From Aurantimicrobium minutum (lineage in GTDB: Bacteria; Actinomycetota; Actinomycetes; Actinomycetales; Microbacteriaceae), in contig NZ_JARXVT010000007.1 of assembly GCF_029892845.1 (NCBI RefSeq), positions 23,712 through 87,711 of the forward strand: a stretch of 64,000 nt of DNA, in the 5' to 3' direction. Positions 55,216 to 63,986 of this stretch are shown here, one piece after another. The notes beneath the pieces were generated by a model. The model saw only the letters and a program-made list of their open reading frames with translations, ran no database searches and was not told the DNA's origin. Made by a program: the position numbers and the translations under genes. The first letter of the stretch is position 1; each line of letters starts with the position of its first letter.

Positions 55216-55841
55216 TGTTTACCGGCCTCATTGAAGAACGCGGCACCATCACCGCGATTGAACAGCAGCCAGACGCTGTGCGCCTGACGGTATCGGGCGT
55301 GAAAGCACTGCAGGGTGCTCAGCAGGGTGACTCAATTGCCGTTAGTGGCGTGTGCCTGACCGTGGTCGAGCACGATGCAACCTCGTTTACGGCAGATGTG
55401 ATGGAGCAGACCCTGGCCATGTCCACGATGCGTGACGCATCGGTGGGTCTTGCCGTCAACCTCGAGCGCGCTGCGGAACTAGGCAGTCGCCTCGGCGGCC
55501 ACATCGTGCAAGGCCACGTTGATGGCACCGCTGAGGTTCTGTCCATCACTCCCAGTGATGACTGGACGGTAATTCGCTTTGGTCTGAGCCGTGAACTCGC
55601 TCCTCTGTTGGTGGACAAGGGTTCCATCACCGTGGATGGCGTCTCGCTGACAGTCAGCACGATTAGCGCCCCCGCTGAAGCTTCCCAATGGTTTGAGGTT
55701 TCCCTCATTCCAGAAACCCTCACGGTGACCACGCTCGGACTTCGTTCCATCGGTGACACCGTCAACCTCGAAACCGACATTATTGCCCGTCAGGTCGCAC
55801 GCATGCTGGCCTTCCTTCCCCAACAGAATGCAGGTGCCTAA
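55215..55841 (+). CDS. ribE: Riboflavin synthase alpha subunit
   Basis: A 208-aa enzyme that dismutates two 6,7-dimethyl-8-ribityllumazine molecules to riboflavin. The two internal lumazine-binding repeats are visible: MFTGLIEERGTITAIEQQ with SIAVSGVCLTV, and GGHIVQGHVDGTAEV with SITVDGVSLTV. ATG overlaps the ribD stop; ribBA starts 1 base after its stop. Confidence 0.95.
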   Translation: MFTGLIEERGTITAIEQQPDAVRLTVSGVKALQGAQQGDSIAVSGVCLTVVEHDATSFTADVMEQTLAMSTMRDASVGLAVNLERAAELGSRLGGHIVQGHVDGTAEVLSITPSDDWTVIRFGLSRELAPLLVDKGSITVDGVSLTVSTISAPAEASQWFEVSLIPETLTVTTLGLRSIGDTVNLETDIIARQVARMLAFLPQQNAGA

Positions 55842-55842
55842 C

Positions 55843-57126
55843 ATGGCTCTCACTCCTATCCCCGAAGTCCTTGAGGCACTCAAGGCTGGACGTATCGTGC
55901 TTGTCGCCGATGACGAAGGCCGCGAAAACGAAGGCGACGCCATCCTGGCAGCCCAGTTCGCCACAAAAGAATCCATGGCCTGGATTGTGAAGCACTCCTC
56001 AGGTTTGGTGTGTGCACCGATGCCGCGCGATGTTGCTGACCGCCTAAACCTGCCAATCATGGTGGAGCGCAGTCAGGACACCCGCACCACCGCTTACACA
56101 ATCTCCGTAGATGCCTCTGAAGGTGTGACCACCGGTATCAGCGCTAGCGACCGTGCCCGCACTGTCAATGTGCTGGCAAACCCGAACGCAGGTCCTCACG
56201 ACCTCATTCGCCCAGGACACATCCTTCCCTTGCGCGCAGTTGATGGCGGCGTTCTCCAGCGCCCAGGGCACACTGAAGCAACCGTGGATCTGCTGCGTCT
56301 GGCTGGACTCAACCCTGTGGGTGTCATTGCTGAAATCGTGGCCGAAGATGGCGACATGATGCGCATGCCCGGCCTGGAGGAGCTTGCCGAGCGCGACAAT
56401 CTTCCCCTCACCACCGTTGCTGCACTGATTGACTACCTCGAGGCGAACCCCCTTCCTGCACGTATTGAGGGAGAACTTGACGCTCACCGTGTTGCCTTCG
56501 AGGTGGAGACCAACGTCCCCACCGAGAATGGCACCTTCCGCATGCGTGGCTACCGCGACCAGGCCACTGGCACAGACCACGTTGCGATCATCGCGGGTAA
56601 CCCCGACGGTGAGAATGTTCTCGTACGCGTTCACTCTGAGTGCCTCACCGGTGAAGCACTGCACTCACTCAAGTGCGAGTGTGGTCCTCAGCTGGATGAA
56701 GCCCTGCGCATGATTGAAGCCGACCCCGCCGGTGGTGTTGTGCTCTACATGCGCGGCCAAGAAGGCCGTGGTATTGGCTTAGTCAACAAGTTCAAGGCTT
56801 ACAAGCTTCAAGAGCAAGGCCTCGATACCCTCGATGCCAACCTCGCGCTGGGCTTCCCTGCAGATGCTCGCGACTACACCGCAGCAGCACGCATGCTTGA
56901 TGAAATGGGTATCCGTTCCGTTCGCTTACTGAGCAACAACCCCGAAAAGAAGCGCCAGTTGGAACAGTTCGGTATCACGATCAACGACCTGGTCCCCCTG
57001 GTTGTGGGACTCGGTGAATTCAACACTGGATACCTCAACGTGAAGCGCGACCGCATGGGTCACCAGCTTCCCGGAACTCTTCCCGCTATCGATTCAGCAC
57101 CCAAGAACAAGGAGGTCACCGCATGA
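55843..57126 (+). CDS. ribBA: Bifunctional DHBP synthase/GTP cyclohydrolase II
   Basis: A 427-aa fusion that makes both riboflavin precursors. Residues 1-205 are 3,4-dihydroxy-2-butanone 4-phosphate synthase: VLVADDEGRENEGDAILAA, then DRARTVNVLANP and RPGHILPLRAVDGGVLQRPG with GHTEA. The GTP cyclohydrolase II half (about 215-400) has VLVRVHSECLTGEALHSLKC with zinc cysteines continuing into ECG, and YMRGQEGRGIGLVNK. ATG 55843 is the true start; earlier in-frame starts lie inside ribE. Overlaps ribH by 4 bases. Confidence 0.96.
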   Translation: MALTPIPEVLEALKAGRIVLVADDEGRENEGDAILAAQFATKESMAWIVKHSSGLVCAPMPRDVADRLNLPIMVERSQDTRTTAYTISVDASEGVTTGISASDRARTVNVLANPNAGPHDLIRPGHILPLRAVDGGVLQRPGHTEATVDLLRLAGLNPVGVIAEIVAEDGDMMRMPGLEELAERDNLPLTTVAALIDYLEANPLPARIEGELDAHRVAFEVETNVPTENGTFRMRGYRDQATGTDHVAIIAGNPDGENVLVRVHSECLTGEALHSLKCECGPQLDEALRMIEADPAGGVVLYMRGQEGRGIGLVNKFKAYKLQEQGLDTLDANLALGFPADARDYTAAARMLDEMGIRSVRLLSNNPEKKRQLEQFGITINDLVPLVVGLGEFNTGYLNVKRDRMGHQLPGTLPAIDSAPKNKEVTA

Positions 57127-57593
57127 GTGGCGCAGGCTCCCCCGAAATCACTGTTGATGGCTCCGGTCTCAACGTCGTCATCGTCGCTGGTCAGTGGCAC
57201 GACGTCATCACCAACGCGATGATTGATTCTGCTCAGCGCACCCTTGAGGCCAGTGGTGCTTCGCACTCGCTGGTTCGCGTGGCCGGAAGCTTTGAGCTTC
57301 CCGTGGTGTGCAAGGCAGTCCTCGAAGCAGGCGCTGATGCAGTGGTCGCCCTCGGCGTCATCATCCGTGGTGGTACTCCTCACTTCGAGTTTGTCTCAGA
57401 CGCTGCCACCAGTGGACTGACCCGAGTTTCGCTCGACACCGGAAAGCCTGTCGGCTTCGGTGTGCTGACCCTCGATGACGAACAGCAGGGTTTGGACCGG
57501 GCAGGACTGCCCGATTCCAAGGAAGACAAGGGTGCAGAGGCAGCAATTGCCGCCTTGGAAACAGCTGTGACCCTTCGCGCCATCCGGGGCTAG
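57123..57593 (+). CDS. ribH: 6,7-dimethyl-8-ribityllumazine synthase
   Basis: A 156-aa enzyme that condenses the RibD and RibB products. It has VIVAGQWHDVITNAMID, the substrate loop VRVAGSFELPVVCKAV, and LGVIIRGGTPHFEFVSDAAT with the catalytic His. Last gene of the rib operon. No clear terminator follows; the next gene has its own -10. Confidence 0.96.
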   Translation: MSGAGSPEITVDGSGLNVVIVAGQWHDVITNAMIDSAQRTLEASGASHSLVRVAGSFELPVVCKAVLEAGADAVVALGVIIRGGTPHFEFVSDAATSGLTRVSLDTGKPVGFGVLTLDDEQQGLDRAGLPDSKEDKGAEAAIAALETAVTLRAIRG

Positions 57594-57597
57594 TGGT

Positions 57598-57603
57598 TAG
57601 GCT
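57598..57603 (+). promoter_or_regulatory. Leaderless -10 of the 57610 gene
   Basis: TAGGCT lies 6 bases before the ATG at 57610 and starts 5 bases after the ribH stop codon. Confidence 0.5.
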
Positions 57604-57609
57604 GGGGAT

Positions 57610-57969
57610 ATGGAACTTTTAGTCACAATCCTCGTCATCCTGCACTTCGTTGGTCTTTCTTATCTGCTGGGTTCATTCCTCGTTCAGATTAAGGACATCG
57701 CCAAGGGCAAGGGCCGCGTTCTGCGCGGCATGCTCGATGGTTCATACCTTCAGCTGGTCACCGGCCTTGCCCTGACTGGTATCTACTCGGCAGGCCTCAT
57801 CGAGGATGAAGAAGTCAACAACACCAAGATTGCGGTCAAGCTTTCTGTGCTCATCGTGATCACGGTTCTGGCGATCGTCTTCCGCAAGCGTGAGGTTGCA
57901 CCATCCTGGGTTCTCTGGACCATCGGTGGTCTGACCCTGCTCAACGTCGTTCTCGCTGTCGCCTGGTAA
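57610..57969 (+). CDS. Small integral membrane protein, unknown function
   Basis: A 119-aa protein with four predicted helices: LVTILVILHFVGLSYLLGSF, YLQLVTGLALTGIYSAGLI, KLSVLIVITVLAIVF and LWTIGGLTLLNVVLAVAW, with a basic loop IKDIAKGKGRVLRG after the first. It resembles hypothetical membrane proteins widespread in Microbacteriaceae; no function is known. Starts right after ribH with its own leaderless -10, and the ABC exporter begins 10 bases after it, so those two may be co-transcribed. Confidence 0.8.
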   Translation: MELLVTILVILHFVGLSYLLGSFLVQIKDIAKGKGRVLRGMLDGSYLQLVTGLALTGIYSAGLIEDEEVNNTKIAVKLSVLIVITVLAIVFRKREVAPSWVLWTIGGLTLLNVVLAVAW

Positions 57970-57979
57970 CTAGGACCTG

Positions 57980-59920
57980 ATGAGCTCACCCCGCATGGGT
58001 CGTCGTTCGTCGACCCCGGAAAATAAGTCCTCTGCACCCAAAGCGAGCTTTGGGCAGTTGATGCCCTATCTGCTCGAACACAAGAAGGTTCTCTCCTTCG
58101 TCATCGTGCTCAGCGTGATTGGCGCAGGTGCGTCACTTGCCCAGCCACTTCTGGTGGGGCAGGTCATCAACCGCGTCAGTGCGGGTGAACTCATGGGCAA
58201 CCTGGTCTGGTTGCTGATAGGTCTGGTTGTTGCCACCGCGCTGATCAATGGTTTCCAGCACTACCTGCTGCAGCGCACAGGTGAAGGTGTTGTTCTCTCA
58301 TCTCGTCGTCGCTTGGTTTCTCGCATTCTGCGCCTACCGATTAGCGAATTCGACACTCGTCGCACCGGAGACCTTGTCTCACGCGTGGGCTCAGACACCA
58401 CCTTGCTTCGTGCTGTGTTGACCCAAGGTTTGGTCGAAGCAATTGGTGGATCACTGACCTTTGTCGGTTCCATCATTGCCATGGCCATTCTTGACCCTGT
58501 TCTTCTGGGTCTGACCGTTCTTGTGGTGTTCAGCGCGATCACGATTGTGACCGTGCTTTCCAGACGTATTCGCGTGGCCAGCCGCAAGGCACAGGCCAAA
58601 GTGGGTGAGCTTGCTGCCTCGGTTGAGCGTGCAATCTCTGCCGTGCGCACGGTTCGTGCGGCTAACGCCACCAACCGAGAAATCAAGGTTGTTGAAGAAG
58701 AAGCCGAAGGCGCCTACCGAATGGGCATCAAGGTCGCCAAGATCTCTGCGCTTGTCGTTCCCGTTGCCGGTATCGCCATGCAGGTCGCATTCCTTACCGT
58801 GCTCGGTGTGGGCGGTTACCGCGTTGCCTCTGGCGCCATCACGGTTGCCAACCTTGTGACCTTCATCCTGTTCTTGTTCATGATGATCATGCCTTTGGGT
58901 CAAGCCTTTGGTGCGATTACCTCGGTAAATGCTGCCCTGGGTGCCCTGGGTCGTATTCAGGAAATCATTGCTCTGCCGAGTGAAGGCGAGTTCGATCGCG
59001 ACCTCGCTCCCCTCGCTGTGCTGGATGGTGGTGCTCGTGGTGCGGTGAAGAACTCTCCTGTTGCCGTGGAATTCGTGGACGTGAAGTTCTCCTATCCCAA
59101 GCAGGTCCTTCCTGTTGAGGAAGATGAGAGCACAACTGACCCCATCTCCAAGCTTTCCCGTGCTGAGAAGGCACGCATCAAGGCCGGCGGTGCCGCAGGT
59201 GAAGCTCTTGCTGAAGAAGCCAAGCCGGAGATTGATGCTCCTGAGATCCTCAAGGGTGTCTCCTTCTCCGTAGCTCACGGAACTCGTGCTGCTTTGGTAG
59301 GACCTTCAGGCGCTGGCAAGTCCACCATCTTGGGGCTCATTGAACGTTTCTATGACCCCAACTCGGGTGAGATCCGCTTGGGTGGAGTAGATATCAAGGC
59401 ATTGCCTCGCGAAGATCTCCGCGCACAGATTGGCTATGTCGAGCAGGATGCACCAGTCCTGGCCGGCTCTCTGCGCGACAACCTCCTACTCGGCTCGCCT
59501 AATGCCACAGACGAGCAGTGCATTGCCGTGCTTGCAGATGTGAACTTGTCCACCGTGCTGGAGCGCAGTGGCCTAGGCCTCGACGCCCCTGTGGGCGAAG
59601 AGGGCGTCATGCTTTCCGGTGGTGAACGTCAGCGTCTGGCAATCGCTCGTGCACTGCTTGCCGCACCTCCGGTGCTGTTGCTGGATGAGTCAACCTCCAG
59701 CTTGGATGGTGCGAACGAACAGCTCATGCGTGAGGCGATTGATCGCGTTGCTCAGGACCGCACTCTCATTATCATTGCGCACCGTCTTTCCACCGTGGTC
59801 GACAGCGATCAGATCATTGTGCTGGAAAACGGTGCTGTGGTCGGAACTGGTACCCACTCAGACCTGGTGAAGTCGACTCCCCTCTACAAGGAGCTCGCAA
59901 AGCACCAGCTGCTGGTTTAG
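57980..59920 (+). CDS. ABC exporter, fused permease and ATPase
   Basis: A 646-aa half-transporter (MsbA/MDR-like). Six helices span about 35-310. The nucleotide-binding domain has the A-loop VKFSYP, Walker A GPSGAGKST near residue 440, Q-loop YVEQDAPVLAG, signature LSGGERQRLAIARALL, Walker B VLLLDESTSSLD and switch IIAHRLSTV. About 45 extra residues, Lys/Ala/Glu-rich (around 375-420), are inserted between the A-loop and Walker A. Probably a homodimer; the substrate (drug, lipid or peptide) cannot be told. A bidirectional terminator follows. Confidence 0.93.
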   Translation: MSSPRMGRRSSTPENKSSAPKASFGQLMPYLLEHKKVLSFVIVLSVIGAGASLAQPLLVGQVINRVSAGELMGNLVWLLIGLVVATALINGFQHYLLQRTGEGVVLSSRRRLVSRILRLPISEFDTRRTGDLVSRVGSDTTLLRAVLTQGLVEAIGGSLTFVGSIIAMAILDPVLLGLTVLVVFSAITIVTVLSRRIRVASRKAQAKVGELAASVERAISAVRTVRAANATNREIKVVEEEAEGAYRMGIKVAKISALVVPVAGIAMQVAFLTVLGVGGYRVASGAITVANLVTFILFLFMMIMPLGQAFGAITSVNAALGALGRIQEIIALPSEGEFDRDLAPLAVLDGGARGAVKNSPVAVEFVDVKFSYPKQVLPVEEDESTTDPISKLSRAEKARIKAGGAAGEALAEEAKPEIDAPEILKGVSFSVAHGTRAALVGPSGAGKSTILGLIERFYDPNSGEIRLGGVDIKALPREDLRAQIGYVEQDAPVLAGSLRDNLLLGSPNATDEQCIAVLADVNLSTVLERSGLGLDAPVGEEGVMLSGGERQRLAIARALLAAPPVLLLDESTSSLDGANEQLMREAIDRVAQDRTLIIIAHRLSTVVDSDQIIVLENGAVVGTGTHSDLVKSTPLYKELAKHQLLV

Positions 59921-59941
59921 CTTTCCTGAATATAGATAACT

Positions 59942-59973
59942 AAGAACGCCCCTCCGAGTGGAGGGGCGTTCTT
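59942..59973. terminator. Bidirectional terminator, ABC exporter / aldehyde dehydrogenase
   Basis: AAGAACGCCCCTCC-GAGT-GGAGGGGCGTTCTT, a perfect 14-bp stem between convergent genes. Confidence 0.85.
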
Positions 59974-59986
59974 CATGTGTTCGTGT

Positions 59987-61459
59987 TTAGGCGAAGGGGT
60001 TAGGAGTCATGGTGTACTTCGTGGAGAGGTACTCGTTGATTCCTTCAAAGCCACCTTCACGGCCAAGACCGGACATCTTCACGCCACCAAAGGGGGCAGA
60101 AGCGTTGGAGATGACACCCGCGTTGAGGCCCATCATTCCGGTCTGCAGCTTCTCAATCAGACGCTGACCGCGCTTGAAGTCTTCAGTGTAGACATAACCA
60201 ATGAGACCGTATTCGGTGTCGTTGGCAATGTTGATGCCCTCTTCTTCAGTTGCGAAGGTGGTGATGGAGAGCACAGGACCAAAGATTTCTTCAGTCATGA
60301 TGTCTGCACCTGACGTGACACCGGTCAGCACTGTGGGCTCATAGAAGGTGCCAGCACCATCGATTGCTTTGCCACCGGTGAGGACGGTTGCACCCTTGGA
60401 CACAGCATCCTGAACCAACTGGTTGGCCTTGGCTACTGCCTTGGTGTCGATGAGGGGGCCAATGGTGACGCCTTCTTCGGTGCCGCGACCAATCTTCATC
60501 GCCTGGACACGCTCGGTGACCTTCTGAGCAAACTCAGCAGCGACAGATTCGTGAACGATCACGCGGTTGGCAGCGGTGCAGGCCTGGCCGATGTTACGGA
60601 ACTTGGCAATCATCACGCCCTCAACTGCCTTGTCGAGATCTGCATCTTCGAAGACGAGGAACGGGGCGTTGCCGCCGAGCTCCATCGAGGTGCGAAGCAT
60701 GTTCTCGGTAGCCAACTTCATGAGTGACTGTCCCACACCAGTGGAACCGGTGAAGGAGAGTTTGCGCAGGCGCTTGTCCGTGACGATGGGGTCAGAAACT
60801 TCTGCTGTTGTCGAAGTGGTGAACACGTTGACCACACCTGCGGGAACACCGACTTCTTCGAGGATCTTGACGAAGTAGAGAGTGGTGAGTGGTGTCAGAG
60901 TTGCAGGCTTGACCACGACGGTGCAGCCCGCAGCCAGTGCGGGAGCAATTTTGCGGGTGGCCATCGCCAGTGGGAAGTTCCACGGGGTGATCAAGTAGCT
61001 GGGGCCGACAGGCATCTGGGTCACAATGGTACGACCGGTGCCTTCAGGGTTGGTGCCGTAACGGCCAGTGATGCGGACAGCTTCTTCGCTGAACCAACGC
61101 AGGAACTCGGAGCCGTAGTTGACCTCTCCCAAAGCTTCTGAGAGGGGCTTACCCATCTCGAGGGTCATCAGCAGGGCAAACTCATCCTTGAGCTCTTGAA
61201 CGCGCTCAAAAGCCTTACGGAGCAGCTCGCTTCGGACGCGAGGTGCAGTGGCAGCCCAGGCGTCCTGTGCCGCGACAGCAGCGTCCAGGGCCTTCATGCC
61301 GTCTGCAGGAGAAGCGTCAGCGATGCTCTTGATTACCAGGCCAGTGGCGGGGTCATGCACGTCCACCGTCTTACCGCCGGCAGCGTCTACCCACTTGCCG
61401 TTGATATACAGCTGAGTTGGGACCTTAGCGAGCAGTTCTGATTCGGAAATCGTTGACAT
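59987..61459 (-). CDS. gabD: NAD(P)-dependent succinate-semialdehyde dehydrogenase
   Basis: A 490-aa aldehyde dehydrogenase with all catalytic motifs: LITPWNFPLAMATRKIAPAL, KLSFTGSTGVGQ, MELGGNAPFLVFEDAD with the general-base Glu, and NIGQACTAANRVIVHE with the nucleophilic Cys. YGLIGYVYTEDFKRG and LGREGGFEGINEYL near the end are typical of the GabD class, oxidising succinate semialdehyde to succinate, which enters via SdhABCD. RBS AAGGTGAAG lies upstream, and TAGAAT is a likely -10 at about 61486. The exact aldehyde is inferred from family resemblance. Confidence 0.9.
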   Translation of the reverse strand: MSTISESELLAKVPTQLYINGKWVDAAGGKTVDVHDPATGLVIKSIADASPADGMKALDAAVAAQDAWAATAPRVRSELLRKAFERVQELKDEFALLMTLEMGKPLSEALGEVNYGSEFLRWFSEEAVRITGRYGTNPEGTGRTIVTQMPVGPSYLITPWNFPLAMATRKIAPALAAGCTVVVKPATLTPLTTLYFVKILEEVGVPAGVVNVFTTSTTAEVSDPIVTDKRLRKLSFTGSTGVGQSLMKLATENMLRTSMELGGNAPFLVFEDADLDKAVEGVMIAKFRNIGQACTAANRVIVHESVAAEFAQKVTERVQAMKIGRGTEEGVTIGPLIDTKAVAKANQLVQDAVSKGATVLTGGKAIDGAGTFYEPTVLTGVTSGADIMTEEIFGPVLSITTFATEEEGINIANDTEYGLIGYVYTEDFKRGQRLIEKLQTGMMGLNAGVISNASAPFGGVKMSGLGREGGFEGINEYLSTKYTMTPNPFA

Positions 61460-61547
61460 TCTTCACCTTTTCTACGGATTCCTCATTCTAACCGCAAAAT
61501 AGGTGCGGAATAAAGGGGTCGTTCGTACTCAAACGATAATACAAGAA

Positions 61548-61575
61548 CTCAGCCCCCTCTTTCGAGGGGGCTGAG
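61548..61575 (-). terminator. Terminator of the MMPL gene
   Basis: CTCAGCCCCCTC and GAGGGGGCTGAG form a 12-bp stem around TTTC, 17 bases past the MMPL stop on the minus strand, followed by TTCTTGTATTA. Confidence 0.75.
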
Positions 61576-61592
61576 GACAGTATTTAGCTGAA

Positions 61593-63848
61593 TTACTTGA
61601 TTTCGCGACCAAGTTTGCTGGGCCACCAGATCTTGGGTCCGATGTCATACGCCATGGCAGGAACCAGGAGTGTGCGCACCAGAACGGTGTCAATGATGAC
61701 ACCAACCGAGACGATGAAGGCCAGCTGAACCAAGAAGAGCAGCGGGATAACACCCAACGCTGCGAAGGTTGCTGCCAGGACGATACCTGCCGAGGTAATG
61801 ACACCACCGGTAACGGTGAGGCCCTTCAAGATACCCGGACGTGTTCCGATCTTGAGGCTTTCTTCACGCACACGCGTCATCAAGAAGATGTTGTAGTCAA
61901 TACCCAACGCCACCAAGAAAACGAATCCAAAGAGCGGAACGCTCGCATCAGCACCGGGGAAACCAAACACATTGTTGAAGAAGATCGCGGACAGACCCAT
62001 CGTTGCGGCAAAGCTCACCACGACGGTGAAGATCAACAGCAGCGGAGCCACGATCGAACGCAGCAACAGCATCAGGATGATGAAGATCACAACCAACACG
62101 ATCGGGATGATCTTGGCTAGGTCAGCTTCAGCTGTGTTATTGGTGTCCAGAGCAATAGCTGTCTCGCCACCGACCAAGACCGAAGGATCAATAGTTGCCA
62201 GGTCGGTGCGCATCTGCTCAACGACATTCTCGGCTTCTTTGGAATCTGCCTGGTAGGTCAGGTTGGCGTTGATGAGAACCTTACCGTCAACGACCTGAGG
62301 AATGGTTTCAATCTCAGGCATGACGAAAGCAGAAGGGGCACCTGCAGCTGGAGGGCCGCTGGCATATGCAGCTGCGGCAGCAGCTGCAGCGTCTTCAGCT
62401 GCCTTCTTGTAGGCAGCAGTCATGGCTTCTGCATCTGCCTGAACAGTGACCTTGGAAATACCTTCGGTTGACTCAGCAGCCGACATCACAGCGTCCATCT
62501 TGGACTCGTCCGCGATGATGATCACGGGAGAACCGTCACCTGCATCGAAGTGCTCGGCCAATACTTCCTGACCATCAACAGATTCAATATTGTTACCCAG
62601 AAGAAGATCGGTCTGAGGAATACCACTGGCCTTGAGGCCCGGCAGACCAGCAATGGCCGCCAGAAGAACGACCAAAGTGATGATCCAGGTTGCACGAGGC
62701 TTCTTGCCGACGAGGTTACCCACGCCCTTCCAGAGACCACGAACACCTTCGAGACCAGGAAGAGTGTTGGGCTCAACGGGAGCCAACTTCTTCTTGCCGG
62801 GCTTGGGCATGAATGGCCAGAATGCCGCACGGCCAAAGATGGCCAGCAGTGCAGGCAAGAAGCTAATCGCTGCCAAGAAAGCGAAACCAATACCGAATGC
62901 GGCAATGGGGCCCAGTGACTTGTTGGAGTTGAGGTCCGAGAACAAGAGGCAGAGCAGTGCAGCAATAACGGTTGCGGCAGAAGCAAAGATCGGCTCGAAA
63001 GCACCCTTGAAGGCGCGACCAATAGCAGACCACTTGTTCTGAACTTCGAACAGTGCCTCACGGTAACGGGCAACAAAGAGCAGGGCGTAGTCGGTCGCAG
63101 CACCAATAACCAGAATCGAGAGAATTCCCTGGCTCTGTCCATTGACCTTGATGATGTCATTCAGGGCGAGGTAGTAAATACCCAGAATCGAACCGGACAG
63201 TGCGAAGACCGAGGTTAACAGCACCAGTACAGGAAGCAATAGAGCGCGGTACACAACGAGCAGGATGATGAACACTGCCAGCAGGGCCACAATCAGCAAG
63301 ATGCCATCGATACCAGCGAAGCCGCTGACGAAGTCAGCAAGGAGACCACCAGGGCCTGTCACATAAGACGTGAATCCGGCAGGAGTGACATCAGCCAGCT
63401 CAGCGCGAAGGCCGTTGATACTGCTGAGGAGTTCTTCACCACTTGCCGAGTAGAAGACGAGGTACTCAACGGCTTGGCCGTCTTCGGAGTAGGTGGGTCC
63501 CAGCACGGAAGGAACTTCACCCTCAACAGTGGGAGCAACACCTTCTGCTTCTTCTAAAGTGGTGGTCAGCTCATCGAACTTGAGCTTGTCCGCGTCGGTG
63601 ACCTCTCCAGAATCCTTCTGGAAAACCACAATGGCGGGGATGTTTTCAGAGTCGTTGAACTTGGTCTGCCACTCGTTGACCTCGGTGCTCTGCGCACTGG
63701 CAGGCAGGAAGCCGGCCTGGTCGTTAGTGGAGACCTCAGAGATCTTGCCGAACGTGGGGCCACCCAGACCTGCGATAGCAAACCAGACGACAACCAAGAC
63801 GGTCGGTAACAGGATGCGGAGCCACAGCTTCGGAGTCCAGTCCTTCAT
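61593..63848 (-). CDS. MMPL family transporter
   Basis: A 751-aa RND-type membrane exporter. The first helix (LWLRILLPTVLVVVWFAIAG) is followed by an outer domain of about 130 residues. Then come helix groups containing GILSILVIGAATDYALLFVA (the first conserved Asp region) and, in the second half, FGFVFLVALGIDYNIFLMTR. This repeat is typical of MMPL. An Ala-rich coiled stretch (AAAAAAAYASGPPAAGAPSA) lies in the second outer loop. Members export lipids or drugs. ATG 63848 with AAAGGGGAAAGAA upstream is preferred to the GTG/ATG at 63995, which would make coding sequence out of the tandem repeats. Isolated on its strand. Confidence 0.9.
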   Translation of the reverse strand: MKDWTPKLWLRILLPTVLVVVWFAIAGLGGPTFGKISEVSTNDQAGFLPASAQSTEVNEWQTKFNDSENIPAIVVFQKDSGEVTDADKLKFDELTTTLEEAEGVAPTVEGEVPSVLGPTYSEDGQAVEYLVFYSASGEELLSSINGLRAELADVTPAGFTSYVTGPGGLLADFVSGFAGIDGILLIVALLAVFIILLVVYRALLLPVLVLLTSVFALSGSILGIYYLALNDIIKVNGQSQGILSILVIGAATDYALLFVARYREALFEVQNKWSAIGRAFKGAFEPIFASAATVIAALLCLLFSDLNSNKSLGPIAAFGIGFAFLAAISFLPALLAIFGRAAFWPFMPKPGKKKLAPVEPNTLPGLEGVRGLWKGVGNLVGKKPRATWIITLVVLLAAIAGLPGLKASGIPQTDLLLGNNIESVDGQEVLAEHFDAGDGSPVIIIADESKMDAVMSAAESTEGISKVTVQADAEAMTAAYKKAAEDAAAAAAAAYASGPPAAGAPSAFVMPEIETIPQVVDGKVLINANLTYQADSKEAENVVEQMRTDLATIDPSVLVGGETAIALDTNNTAEADLAKIIPIVLVVIFIILMLLLRSIVAPLLLIFTVVVSFAATMGLSAIFFNNVFGFPGADASVPLFGFVFLVALGIDYNIFLMTRVREESLKIGTRPGILKGLTVTGGVITSAGIVLAATFAALGVIPLLFLVQLAFIVSVGVIIDTVLVRTLLVPAMAYDIGPKIWWPSKLGREIK

Positions 63849-63922
63849 TTCTTTCCCCTTTGAAAAGCACAATTTCATACGCTCGGACGAGCTATGGGGC
63901 CGCCTAGGGTGTCTAGGTTCAC

Positions 63923-63986
63923 GACCTTGTTGACACATGAGTCGCGTCCTTATTAACACTAGATGAGTCGCGTCCTTGTTGACACT
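63923..63986. repeat. Tandem 26-bp repeat upstream of MMPL gene
   Basis: Two 24-base copies (63937-63960 and 63963-63986) differ at two bases, with 2-base spacers. A partial third copy (CCTTGTTGACAC) lies just before them. Each copy carries GAGTCGCGTCCTT and TTGTTGACA or TATTAACA. Read on the minus strand each is TGTCAACAAGGACGCGACTC-like. They could be operator repeats for a regulator of the MMPL gene or of a gene off the window, or recombinase-binding repeats at the end of a mobile element. Confidence 0.6.
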
